Notes: generated by a model not told the origin, from the sequence alone. 13,835 nt of DNA from an uncultured Oscillospiraceae bacterium (GCA_910587205.1 CAJULZ010000080.1:1-13835), one strand, 5' to 3'. Positions 6,627 to 13,835 are shown, numbered from the stretch's first letter. Numbers and translations are program-made.

Positions 6627-6788
6627 AAAAGGCCGGTTGTCGCAGGGCTTTGCAGAGCCCTGTTTGTCCGAAATCTTAGCATATTGAGATTTCTATGCCC
6701 TGGTTCGGCATAGTGGAAAGACGCATAGAGTTCCTGCTGAGGGAAAGCAAAAATTGGATATGACAATGGAATTCCTATTTCAAATTTC
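6627..6788. other. Non-coding stretch with three adjacent stem-loops
   Basis: Three perfect inverted repeats follow one another: CAGGGCT/AGCCCTG (6643-6649 with 6656-6662, 6-nt loop), AAATCT/AGATTT (6671-6676 with 6687-6692, 10-nt loop) and CTATGCC/GGCATAG (6693-6699 with 6707-6713, 7-nt loop). The second and third abut without a gap. Nothing coding is evident. It may be a small structured RNA or remnant DNA upstream of the kinase promoter; I could not match it to a known riboswitch. Confidence 0.4.
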
Positions 6789-6797
6789 TATAATATC

Positions 6798-6806
6798 TGT
6801 TATAAT
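6798..6806 (+). promoter_or_regulatory. Extended -10 promoter for the kinase-binding-protein operon
   Basis: TGTTATAAT is an exact extended -10 (TGn-TATAAT). The -35 at 17-bp spacing (TTTCAA, 6778-6783) is poor, which is usual for extended -10 promoters. A second TATAAT at 6789-6794 overlaps the region but has no good -35. Transcription from here would leave a 5' leader of about 120 nt before the kinase start at 6932. Confidence 0.5.
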
Positions 6807-6931
6807 ACCGTCAAACGTTGAATTGTGAGGCAGGGAACCAGAAGCCTTAACCATGGCGCGGCGAGTCCAGGGGGCGGGCGGATTCCCCTGAAAGCAGATA
6901 TCTTTCCGGACGATGCGAATGGAGAACGCTT

Positions 6932-9118
6932 ATGATAAACATGTCAAACAAACGGGAAAAACGGAGCGGAATTTCCCTGCTGCTGTCCATCATCGCGGTT
7001 TTCTGCGTTTTTGGGGTGATTGTTTTTTCGGTGTCGCGGAAGATATCCAAGGAGATGTCCGCGTCCGCCATTCAAAACCTGAGCGAAAGCCTGGACCTGA
7101 TCCAGTGTACGATTGAGGCGATCCTGCGCAATGAGGCGGAGTTCCAGAAGTTGATCGCCCAGGAGGTCGCCCGGGCGGATGACCCGGAGGAATATATCCG
7201 CGTCCATGAGAAAAATCAGGCCATGGCAAAGCTGTCGCTGATCCGTTCCGGGAAGACGGAGGGGGTGTCCAATACCGGGGAGCAGTTTACCGAGGAGGGG
7301 CTGGACTTCTCCGCAGGCGGGACGGTGGCGGGGATGCCGGTTTCTCAATCCTATTTGAATTATATGGGAACCTGGTCCTATACCATAAAATGCCCAGTGG
7401 AGAGGGACGGGCAGGTCATTGGAACCCTCTATGCCGAGTATATCTACGACACGATCGACCAGTCGCTTCCCGAGGATGGGTTTTACAACAAACAGGCGAC
7501 GCTGTATATCATGGACGCGGAGAGCCAGCGGTTTGTCCTCAAACCAAAGGGAATGGGCCAGCGCAGCGCAGGCCATCTGAACCTCGCTGATTTCTACCGA
7601 GCCAATAACATCCAGGACCCGGGGATCCAAGCGGAGGTAAACGACTGTTTGCGCACGGGGCGCAACGTCCTATTTTATCACGACATCCGGGGGGTAAGGG
7701 CCCTTAGTTATATGTGGCCGGTCAACGATGGGACGATTTCCCTGGTGGGTTATGTGCCCGTTGAGGCCATCCAGCAGGAGGGACGGACCGTCAACCAAAA
7801 CATTGCCATCGTGGTGATCTCGCTGCTGGTGGCGTTTTTGCTGTGCATTGGACTGTACTACCGCAATTGGCGGCAGCAGGATAAGCTGCGCAGGGAGCAG
7901 GAGGCGGAACGGAAGCTCTATAATCAGCAGCTGTCGGAAGCCCTGCGGGCCGCTCAGATCGCCAGCGAATCCAAGACGACATTCCTGTCCAATATGTCCC
8001 ACGACATCCGCACGCCTATGAACGCGGTGCTGGGCTTTACAACGCTTCTCTCCAAGGACGCGGAAAACCCGGAAAAGGTGCGGGAGTACACCCAAAAGAT
8101 CATGGCCTCGGGGCAGCACCTGCTGAGTCTGATTAACGATGTTTTGGACGTCTCCAAAATTGAGAGCGGGAAAGTGGTGCTCAACCTGGAGGAATTTGAC
8201 CTCAACGACGTGGTATCCTCTGTGGATGCCATCATCCAGCCCATGGCCAAGGCAAGGGGGCAGAAATTCCACCTGGAAATGACAGGAGGCCGGCATGAAT
8301 ATCTGGTGGGCGATGAGACGAGGATCAACCAGATCCTGATCAACCTCCTGTCCAACGCCGTAAAATATACGCAGGAGGGTGGGAACATCTGGCTGCGCAT
8401 CACCGGGCTGAAGCAGCGCTCCAGCCAATATGAGCATATCCGTATCGAGGTGGAGGACGATGGCTACGGTATGACGCCGGAATACCTGGAGACCATTTTT
8501 GACGCCTTCACTCGAGCAGAAAACAGCACGACCAATAAGGTGCAGGGCACCGGGCTTGGCATGGCGATCACGAAAAGCATCGTGGAGCTGATGGGCGGGA
8601 CCATTGAGGTGTTCAGCGAGGTGGACAAGGGTTCCCTGTTTCGGGTGGACCTGGAACTGCGGGTGGCGGAGGGAGCGCCGGACCACGTCCACCGGCCGGA
8701 GCCGGAGGAAACCGCCGACCTGAACGGGATGCGCTTTTTGGCCGCGGAGGACAATGAGATTAATGCGGAGATTTTGACGGAGCTGCTGGAGCTTGAGGGG
8801 GCTGCCTGCGAGATCGCGGAGAACGGACAGCTGGCGCTGGAATGCTTCCAGCGCTCGGCGCCGGGCGAATTCGACGTCATTTTGATGGACGTCCAGATGC
8901 CGGTGATGAACGGCCATGAGGCTGCCAGGGCCATCCGGGCACTGGAGCGGGAGGATGCGGGGCGCATCCCCATTATTGCGATGACGGCCAACGCCTTTGC
9001 CGAGGACGAAAAGGCGGCGCTGGACGCGGGCATGGATGCCCACGTGCCAAAGCCGTTGGATATGGAGCATTTGAAGAAAGTGATCAGACAATTCGATATA
9101 CGGAAGGAGGCTCGATAA
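6932..9118 (+). CDS. Membrane hybrid sensor histidine kinase
   Basis: This is a 728-aa hybrid kinase. A basic N-terminus is followed by TM1 (about 13-34), an extracellular sensor region of about 250 residues (35-287, Cache/PAS-like by its layout) and TM2 (about 290-309). A charged coiled linker (312-345) leads to the HisKA domain with the phospho-accepting His357 in FLSNMSHDIRTPMNAVLGF. The HATPase domain has the N-box LINLLSNAVKYT (469-480), the G1 box DDGYGM (509-514) and the G2 box GTGLGM (539-544). A C-terminal receiver domain starts near 600, with the acidic pair E606/D607, phospho-acceptor Asp653 in LMDVQMP, and K707 in VPKPLD. All catalytic residues are present. No Hpt or DNA-binding output is fused and none is encoded nearby, so the final output is unknown. 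GGAGA at 6921-6925 supports ATG 6932. The solute-binding lipoprotein gene follows after 3 bp. Confidence 0.93.
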   Translation: MINMSNKREKRSGISLLLSIIAVFCVFGVIVFSVSRKISKEMSASAIQNLSESLDLIQCTIEAILRNEAEFQKLIAQEVARADDPEEYIRVHEKNQAMAKLSLIRSGKTEGVSNTGEQFTEEGLDFSAGGTVAGMPVSQSYLNYMGTWSYTIKCPVERDGQVIGTLYAEYIYDTIDQSLPEDGFYNKQATLYIMDAESQRFVLKPKGMGQRSAGHLNLADFYRANNIQDPGIQAEVNDCLRTGRNVLFYHDIRGVRALSYMWPVNDGTISLVGYVPVEAIQQEGRTVNQNIAIVVISLLVAFLLCIGLYYRNWRQQDKLRREQEAERKLYNQQLSEALRAAQIASESKTTFLSNMSHDIRTPMNAVLGFTTLLSKDAENPEKVREYTQKIMASGQHLLSLINDVLDVSKIESGKVVLNLEEFDLNDVVSSVDAIIQPMAKARGQKFHLEMTGGRHEYLVGDETRINQILINLLSNAVKYTQEGGNIWLRITGLKQRSSQYEHIRIEVEDDGYGMTPEYLETIFDAFTRAENSTTNKVQGTGLGMAITKSIVELMGGTIEVFSEVDKGSLFRVDLELRVAEGAPDHVHRPEPEETADLNGMRFLAAEDNEINAEILTELLELEGAACEIAENGQLALECFQRSAPGEFDVILMDVQMPVMNGHEAARAIRALEREDAGRIPIIAMTANAFAEDEKAALDAGMDAHVPKPLDMEHLKKVIRQFDIRKEAR
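9104..9110 (+). promoter_or_regulatory. Ribosome binding site of the lipoprotein gene, inside the kinase 3' end
   Basis: AAGGAGG lies within the last codons of the kinase gene, 11 nt before the ATG at 9122. This arrangement indicates translational coupling of kinase and binding protein. Confidence 0.7.
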
Positions 9119-9121
9119 AAC

Positions 9122-10420
9122 ATGAAAAAATACAGATGGATTTCTGTCTGCATGGCGGTTCTGGCGGTTTTGCTGCTGGCATCCTGCGGAGGCCGCAGGG
9201 ACTCCGGCAATTTGTTTCCAAGCGTCAAGGAGGAGGAGCGGACGGTCAATCTGTTCAGCCCTATGGAAAAAACCGACCCCGACGCGGAAAACGTGGCGAG
9301 GACTGCGGCGGACCTGACCATAGCCATGGCGGAGGAAAGGCTTGGCGTGAACGTGGCCTACCGCACCTATACGGCGGAGGACTATAAAGACAAAACCTAT
9401 GATGAGGTGGCCATGGACCGGGCCCGCAATGATATGGACGACCTGTATCTGCTCAACCCGGACACCGTGCGGGCACTGGGGGTGGAGGGGAAGCTGGCCG
9501 ACCTGTCCGGGCTGGACGGCGCCAAAAACCTGCGGGACATCATCATCACCGCCAACACGGTGAATGGCAAGCTGGTGGCCATCCCCCAGGAGGTGGTGGC
9601 CTACGGTCTGTTTGTCAATGTGGACATGTTCAAGCAGTATGGTCTGGAGCTTCCCAACACCCCGGAGGAATTCCTGGAGTGCTGCCGGGTGTTCCAGGAG
9701 AACGGAATTGAGACGCCAATCGGGGCCAACCGCTGGTGGTTGGAGTGCTTTGCCTTTGCGCTGGGCTATGCGGACCTCTACAATGGGGGGGACACCGGGG
9801 CGGAGATCGCCGCCCTGAACAGCGGGGAAGCCCGATACAGCGACTATATGCGCCCCGGCTTTGAGTTCCTCCGGACGTTGATCGACGAGGGGTATGTGGA
9901 CGCGGAACGGGCCCTGGTCAGTGAGGCCATTGAGGCGGAGGGGCCGGACTTCCTGGCCCAGAAAACCCCTATTGTTATAGCCTACTGGGGGGCGGCCAAC
10001 TCCGAGACAGGCTATGGAAAAACAGACTTTGATATGAAGGTGATCGGCTTCCCCAGCAGCCGGGGCCAGATGCCGGTGATGCCCATGACCGGATGGGGTG
10101 TGGGCGTCAATGCGGAGCACAAGGAGGACGCCTTGGAGGTGATGAATATCATCACCTCCGACGAGGCCCTCCAGCTCTATTCAGCGACTAACCGGGTTAT
10201 CTCCCCTTCAAAAAACGTGAAGGTGGACTGCGTCCCCGCCCTGGAGCTCCTTAACAACCGGATTGAAGAAGGGGTCTATGTGCTGGGTTCCAACGCGGGC
10301 ATGAATGTGGAACAGTGGGGGAATACCTGCCTGATCGTGCGGGAGCTGCTGGGTGGCGCATCGGTGGAGGAGTGCATGGCATCCTTTGACAAGTTGCAGG
10401 ATGCGGCATTGAACAAGTGA
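9122..10420 (+). CDS. Extracellular solute-binding lipoprotein (family 1 type)
   Basis: This 432-aa protein has a lipoprotein signal: basic MKKYR, a hydrophobic core, and the lipobox LASC with the lipidated Cys at residue 22. After export it would be anchored to the outer face of the membrane. The mature part shows the usual family 1 (ABC sugar-type) binding-protein pattern: a first lobe from VNLFSP (42-47), then the hinge region NGKLVAIPQ (148-156), FVNVDMFKQYGLELPNTPEEF (its core at 164-184), and a second lobe with MTGWGVGVNAEH. These proteins usually deliver solutes to ABC permeases, but none is encoded in the window. It is translationally coupled to the hybrid kinase, so it more likely binds a ligand and presents it to the kinase's outer domain. 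The ligand cannot be read from the sequence. Confidence 0.85.
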   Translation: MKKYRWISVCMAVLAVLLLASCGGRRDSGNLFPSVKEEERTVNLFSPMEKTDPDAENVARTAADLTIAMAEERLGVNVAYRTYTAEDYKDKTYDEVAMDRARNDMDDLYLLNPDTVRALGVEGKLADLSGLDGAKNLRDIIITANTVNGKLVAIPQEVVAYGLFVNVDMFKQYGLELPNTPEEFLECCRVFQENGIETPIGANRWWLECFAFALGYADLYNGGDTGAEIAALNSGEARYSDYMRPGFEFLRTLIDEGYVDAERALVSEAIEAEGPDFLAQKTPIVIAYWGAANSETGYGKTDFDMKVIGFPSSRGQMPVMPMTGWGVGVNAEHKEDALEVMNIITSDEALQLYSATNRVISPSKNVKVDCVPALELLNNRIEEGVYVLGSNAGMNVEQWGNTCLIVRELLGGASVEECMASFDKLQDAALNK

Positions 10421-10429
10421 CAGGAGCGG

Positions 10430-10462
10430 CCCCGCAGACGTTTCATCCGGACGCCTGCGGGG
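10430..10462 (+). terminator. Hairpin after the lipoprotein gene
   Basis: CCCCGCAGACGT (10430-10441) pairs with ACGCCTGCGGGG (10451-10462) over 12 bp with one A-C mismatch, 9 bp after the stop codon. There is no U-tract. GGACGC at 10449-10454 could alternatively pair with GCGTCC at 10478-10483, which would compete with this stem. Confidence 0.5.
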
Positions 10463-10489
10463 AGGGGCGTGATGTTTGCGTCCCAACAG

Positions 10490-10531
10490 GCAGCAGGAGC
10501 GCAGGCCGGGCCCGGCCTGCGCTCCTGCTGC
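10490..10531. terminator. 42-bp perfect palindrome between convergent genes
   Basis: Positions 10490-10510 are the exact reverse complement of 10511-10531, centred on CCGGG/CCCGG, with no mismatch and no spacer. It lies 69 bp past the + strand lipoprotein gene and 45 bp past the minus-strand HTH gene. A bidirectional transcription stop is the likely role, although no U-tract flanks it on either side. Confidence 0.6.
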
Positions 10532-10576
10532 GTATGCAGCCCCGGTATGACCGGGCGCGGATGAGGGGAAAGCTCC

Positions 10577-11458
10577 TTACGGTTCGTCGTCCTTTTTTAC
10601 CAGGATGGTGAGGGCCACGCACAGCAGGGCGGCTACGGTGTAGACAATGGGGGCGGCCTGCTTCCAGAGGTTGAGCCCGTAACCCAGGCCCACGTACAGC
10701 GCCGTAGCGGCGACCATCCCAACGGCCCAGACCCGGCCCACCCGCCGCTGGGCCGGGGTCATTTTTTCCTCCGGAAAGCCGTATTTGGAATGCTGAATGC
10801 CCGCCCAAACCAGGGCGGTGGCGGATATGGTGATGCACAGCAGGAACACCGTGCCGCACACCGCCTCCCACTGATCCCTGGCCAGGTGGGCGGGGACGTA
10901 CGTATCCATGGGGATCATGGCGGTGAGCCCCAGCAGCAGGAGGGCCACCGGAGCAGCGATAAGGGCGGGGAAGCGGCGCTCAAAGCGGTTCATCTCCTCC
11001 GTTGTATAGCAGGGGCCGATGCCGGGGTGCTGGCGGAGGAACGTGTCGTGACTCATGCCGGAGACAATAAAAATGGTGACGGCGGCGATGAGGAACAGGA
11101 AAAAGGCCACCCCGCCCGCCATCTCACGACCCAAAAATTCGCCGATGAACAGCAGGACGGTGACGCCCAGCAGCACCAGGGCCACCCCCGCCGATATGGC
11201 GGCGGCAAAGCCGTCCATGTGCTTGTCCCAAAGGGCGGCGTCCTCCCCGAAGCGGCGGGACACGTCCCCGCGAAGCAGGGTGTCCATATCGCAGTGGAAC
11301 AGGCCGCACAGGCGCAGGATAGCCTCCGTCTCCGGGTAGGCGGCGTTGGATTCCCATTTGCTCACCGACTGGCGGGACACTTCCATTTTTTCCGCGAGCT
11401 GCTCCTGGGTCATGCTGGAGCGCTTACGGAGGAATTGCAGATTTTCTCCAAATGTCAT
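10577..11458 (-). CDS. XRE-type HTH regulator with a six-TM C-terminal domain
   Basis: This is a 293-aa protein. Residues 2-62 form a standard XRE/Cro helix-turn-helix (NLQFLRKRSSMTQEQLAEKM then VSRQSVSKWESNAAYPETEA). A linker (63-80) is followed by about six membrane helices (83-106, 112-133, 163-183, 197-219, 243-264, 268-287), and the protein ends with a charged tail KKDDEP. Such membrane-tethered HTH proteins are frequent in Clostridia and often control neighbouring transport or stress genes, but their signals are mostly unknown. CCTCCTTT on the + strand (an AAAGGAGG site in the gene's sense) lies 9 nt before the start. A perfect inverted repeat TGTCCC-N6-GGGACA sits just upstream and could be its own operator. 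It converges on the kinase-lipoprotein operon, and the two units are separated by a palindrome. Confidence 0.88.
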   Translation of the reverse strand: MTFGENLQFLRKRSSMTQEQLAEKMEVSRQSVSKWESNAAYPETEAILRLCGLFHCDMDTLLRGDVSRRFGEDAALWDKHMDGFAAAISAGVALVLLGVTVLLFIGEFLGREMAGGVAFFLFLIAAVTIFIVSGMSHDTFLRQHPGIGPCYTTEEMNRFERRFPALIAAPVALLLLGLTAMIPMDTYVPAHLARDQWEAVCGTVFLLCITISATALVWAGIQHSKYGFPEEKMTPAQRRVGRVWAVGMVAATALYVGLGYGLNLWKQAAPIVYTVAALLCVALTILVKKDDEP

Positions 11459-11480
11459 GTAAGAAGACCTCCTTTCAAGG

Positions 11481-11498
11481 TGTCCCCAGTATGGGACA
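11481..11498 (-). promoter_or_regulatory. Candidate operator of the HTH gene
   Basis: The perfect inverted repeat TGTCCC-CAGTAT-GGGACA lies 23 to 40 bp upstream of the HTH start codon, immediately before its ribosome binding site. Autoregulation is common for XRE proteins; binding here is inferred from position and symmetry alone. Confidence 0.35.
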
Positions 11499-11594
11499 AA
11501 ACCGGGCGAAAGGCTACCAATTTGCTGTTGCGTTTGGGTTGCGCAGGGTAAATTTGTGGTTGCGGAAGGGAAATCCGGGAGATATCCCTTGAAT

Positions 11595-11941
11595 TTAAAT
11601 GGTCAGCTCAATCTGATTGCCCTCGATGCCCACGGCGCAGCTCTCGTAATAGTCGTCGCCGGTGGTGCGGGGACCGCTCAGCACCTGGTAGCCGTCGGCC
11701 CGCAGGCGAGCAGTGAGCTCGTCCACCTTTTGGGCGCCGCCCAGGCTGAAGGCGATATGGACGTACCCCGTCCGGGCCAGGGCGGGGCCCTGTTCCACGG
11801 TGTCGGGCTTGTTCGTGAGCTCCAGCCGCGCGCCGCCGTCAAAGGACAGGAAATAGGAGCGGAAGCCGGTTTTGAGGTTGTGGTTAGAGCCGGGTGGAGG
11901 ATGCGCCCAGATAGCGTTGGAAATACCCCCGTTGAAAAATT
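11595..11941 (-). pseudogene. Glyoxalase/VOC-family protein, frameshifted and 5'-truncated
   Basis: Reading upstream from the TAA at 11595-11597, one frame gives a VOC-type C-terminal part: TGFRSYFLSFDGGARLEL, then GYVHIAFSLGG and GNQIELTI. Beyond 11885 the recognisable sequence continues in another frame as FQRGYFQRYLGASSTRL, which ends at a TAA (11884-11886). Removing one A/T pair at 11884-11885 would join them as STRLYHNLKTGFRSY, the normal family order. The first 15 or so residues expected in the family (the first strand, with the metal-binding residue) are missing, because the stop codon of the neighbouring FAD gene lies at 11942-11944 where the start should be, and no start codon suits the joined frame. 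A 67-aa piece from GTG 11798 could still be translated but would lack half a fold. Confidence 0.75.
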
Positions 11942-13522
11942 TCAGCCCCGGATAACGGCCTCCGCCACCTTGATCCCGTCCACAGCGGCGGAGGTGATGC
12001 CCCCGGCGTAGCCCGCCCCTTCGCCGCAGGGGTACAGCCCCGGCAGGGCGGGGGACTGGAAGGAACCGTCCCGCAAAATGCGCACCGGGGAGGACGAGCG
12101 GGTTTCCACCCCGGTGAGAACCCCGTCTGGGTGGGCAAAGCCGCGGAGCTTGTGGTCAAAGATGGGCAGGGCCTCTTTCAACGTGTCCAGCACGTAGTCC
12201 GGGAGCGCGCCGTCCAGGGCGGTCCAGGCCACGCCGGGGCGGTAGGTGGGCAGGATGGACCGGGGGCCGTTGGAGGGGCGGCCGGCCAGGAAGTCCCCCA
12301 CCAGCTGGGCGGGGGCGCGGTAATTGCCGCCGCCAAAGTCAAAAGCGGCGCGCTCCCACCGCTCCTGAAAGCGCACCCCGGCCAGGGGGCTGTCCCCTCC
12401 GAAGTCCTCTGGGTTCACCCCCACCAGGAAGCCGCCGTTGATGTTGGCGCCGTCCCGGGCCCGGAGGCTCATGCCGTTGGTGACTACCTGGCCGTACTCG
12501 CTGGCGGCGGCCACCACCTGCCCGCCGGGACAGACGCAAAAGGTGAACGCCGAGCGTCCCGAGGGCAGGTGGCAGGCCAACTTGTAGTCGGCGGCGGGGA
12601 GCTTATCCCAGAAGGCGCCAAACTGGGCGCGGCTGATGGCCTCCTGGCTGTGCTCAATGCGCACGCCGATGGCGAAGCTTTTGCGCTCCATGGGCAGACC
12701 CCAGTCATACAGCATTTGAAAGGTGTCCCGGGCAGAGTGGCCGGGGGCCAGTACCAGCGTATCGCAGGGCAAGGCGTACGCGCCGCTCGCTACCTGGACG
12801 GTAAGGGCGGACAGCCGCCCGGCGCCGGCGGACAACCCGGTGAGCTGATGGCCGAAGCGGATATCTGCGCCCAGGGAGAGCAGCTCCTGACGGATGGACT
12901 TCACCACGCTGCGGAGCACGTCGGTGCCGATGTGGGGTTTGTGGGAGTATTTAATGTCGGCGGGTGCGCCATGGGAGATGAAAACGTCAAAGATATAAGA
13001 GATGCGGGGGTCGTTCACCCCGGTGGTCAGTTTGCCGTCGGAGAAGGCGCCCGCGCCGCCCTCCCCGAACTGGACGTTGGAGGCGGGAGAGAGGAGCCCC
13101 GCACTCCAGAAGCACTCCACGTCGACGGTTCGCCGGTCCACATCTTGCCCCCGCTCCAGCACGATGGGGCGCAGCCCCGCCCGGGACAGGGTCAGCGCGG
13201 CAAACAGGCCTGCCGGCCCCATGCCCGCTACCACCGGGGGCAGGGAGGAGGTCCGGCCTAGGGCGGGTAGTGCGTAAGGTGTGTCAAATACCGCTGTCAC
13301 TCCCTTTGGGGCCCGGCGAAGAATGGCGCTCTCTTTATTTAATGTAGCGCGGACGGCGCACACCAGGTGGACATCGTCCTTTTTCCGGGCATCGATGGAC
13401 TGGCGCTGGAGGGAGAACGACAGGAATTCGGCGGGACGGACGCCGAGGATTTTCGCGGCCTTTTGGCGGAGCAGGGTCTCATCCCCGCCAATAGGGATGG
13501 TCAGGTTATTGATTTGCAGCAT
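11942..13522 (-). CDS. FAD-dependent dehydrogenase, COG2509-like
   Basis: This is a 526-aa flavoprotein of the NAD(P)/FAD-dependent oxidoreductase class often annotated as uncharacterised FAD-dependent dehydrogenase. An N-terminal region of about 90 residues (LTIPIGGDETLLRQKAAKIL; a small alpha/beta part typical of the group) precedes the dinucleotide fold. That fold has VVAGMGPAGLFAALTLSRAG (97-116; GxGxxG at 100-105) and the ribose-binding Glu123 in VLERG. The block GEGGAGAFSDGKLTT (153-167) and the C-terminal LYPCGEGAGYAGGITSAAVD close the FAD site. The protein is probably cytoplasmic; its substrate is unknown. CTCCTT on the + strand (AAGGAG in sense) 9 nt before the ATG supports the start. 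Its stop codon overlaps the remains of the VOC pseudogene. Confidence 0.9.
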   Translation of the reverse strand: MLQINNLTIPIGGDETLLRQKAAKILGVRPAEFLSFSLQRQSIDARKKDDVHLVCAVRATLNKESAILRRAPKGVTAVFDTPYALPALGRTSSLPPVVAGMGPAGLFAALTLSRAGLRPIVLERGQDVDRRTVDVECFWSAGLLSPASNVQFGEGGAGAFSDGKLTTGVNDPRISYIFDVFISHGAPADIKYSHKPHIGTDVLRSVVKSIRQELLSLGADIRFGHQLTGLSAGAGRLSALTVQVASGAYALPCDTLVLAPGHSARDTFQMLYDWGLPMERKSFAIGVRIEHSQEAISRAQFGAFWDKLPAADYKLACHLPSGRSAFTFCVCPGGQVVAAASEYGQVVTNGMSLRARDGANINGGFLVGVNPEDFGGDSPLAGVRFQERWERAAFDFGGGNYRAPAQLVGDFLAGRPSNGPRSILPTYRPGVAWTALDGALPDYVLDTLKEALPIFDHKLRGFAHPDGVLTGVETRSSSPVRILRDGSFQSPALPGLYPCGEGAGYAGGITSAAVDGIKVAEAVIRG

Positions 13523-13645
13523 AATGTTGGGCTCCTTTGCGGGGTTCCTACAAGATATATGGTATTAGGATAATCTAACATAGTCGGGCCGATTCCGCAA
13601 GAGGAAAGGAGACGGAAAAAAGTCGGAAAAAGATGAAAAAAGGGG

Positions 13646-13677
13646 TTGACAATAGGCAGAGTATTTGCTATTATAAT
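13646..13677 (+). promoter_or_regulatory. Strong promoter P1 at the window end
   Basis: TTGACA (13646-13651) is a perfect -35. With 17-bp spacing the -10 is TATTAT (13669-13674), overlapping a perfect TATAAT (13672-13677, 20-bp spacing). Three A-tracts (13616-13645) lie just upstream, resembling an UP element. It points right, away from the FAD gene. Confidence 0.7.
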
Positions 13678-13748
13678 CGAGCGCCACACAAAAGGGCAGC
13701 AGTGAAGCAAGGCTGGCAAGGAACTTTCGAGGAGATTGAAAAAAGTTC

Positions 13749-13777
13749 TTGACAGCGGGCCGAGGGTGTGGTAAGAT
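13749..13777 (+). promoter_or_regulatory. Strong promoter P2, tandem with P1
   Basis: TTGACA (13749-13754), exactly 17 bp of spacer, and TAAGAT (13772-13777) form a near-consensus promoter about 103 bp after P1, with an A-tract just before the -35. Tandem strong promoters with A-tracts are typical of rRNA operons in Firmicutes. The transcribed gene lies beyond the window, so this identity is an inference. GAACTTT (13721-13727) and AAAGTTC (13742-13748) form an inverted repeat abutting the -35. Confidence 0.7.
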
Positions 13778-13835
13778 AAAAAAGTTCGCGAGGGCGCGGC
13801 ACGGAGGAGAGCTCAACGGGGAAGGCGAAAGGAAT

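Noticed and set aside
5776..6931. CRISPR array, complete integrase or transposase, or toxin-antitoxin pair in the gene-poor stretch
   Set aside because: I looked for regularly spaced repeats and for recombinase or toxin signatures and found none; only the short element and unidentified fragments are present.
13556..13597. Promoter of the FAD gene on the minus strand (TTGCGG, 17 bp, TAGATT in sense)
   Set aside because: The match to consensus is only 3/6 and 4/6. The position is sensible, but the evidence is too weak to call.

Overview
The window is GC-rich, gene-dense bacterial DNA. It has strong AGGAGG-type ribosome binding sites, a Gram-positive style lipobox, a YfcC-type amino-acid/carboxylate carrier and tandem TTGACA promoters. 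Together these point to an anaerobic, high-GC Clostridia (Oscillospiraceae-like gut Firmicute). That assignment is an inference; no rRNA lies in the window to test it.

Positions 1-5815 form an arginine neighbourhood, all on the + strand. It contains the C-terminal half of carbamate kinase (arcC, cut by the window edge), a YfcC/ArcD-like 12-TM-type carrier, an AraC-family regulator with two complete AraC DNA-binding domains, ArgR, arginyl-tRNA synthetase, and a tRNA-Arg(CCG) starting 44 bp after argS. The segment thus joins arginine breakdown (carbamoyl phosphate to ATP), probable exchange of pathway substrates and products, arginine sensing, and arginine charging.

Positions 5776-6931 hold no intact gene. 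The stretch follows the tRNA 3' end and contains short open remnants, a good Rho-independent terminator, and a 160-bp MITE-like element. That element has 17-bp inverted ends and a CTAA duplication, which fits an IS5-group non-autonomous element. A run of three adjacent stem-loops and an extended -10 promoter follow.

Positions 6932-10420 form a two-gene + strand operon: a membrane hybrid histidine kinase and a lipoprotein solute-binding protein. No ABC permease or ATPase is nearby, so the binding protein may be the kinase's ligand-sensing partner. A 42-bp perfect palindrome separates this operon from convergent minus-strand genes.

Positions 10577-13522 (minus strand) carry an XRE-type HTH protein with a six-TM C-terminal domain, a frameshifted and 5'-truncated glyoxalase/VOC pseudogene, and a COG2509-like FAD-dependent dehydrogenase. 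The last ~200 bp carry two tandem TTGACA-17 promoters with A-tracts, pointing out of the window. They resemble rRNA-operon promoters, but the gene they drive is not visible.
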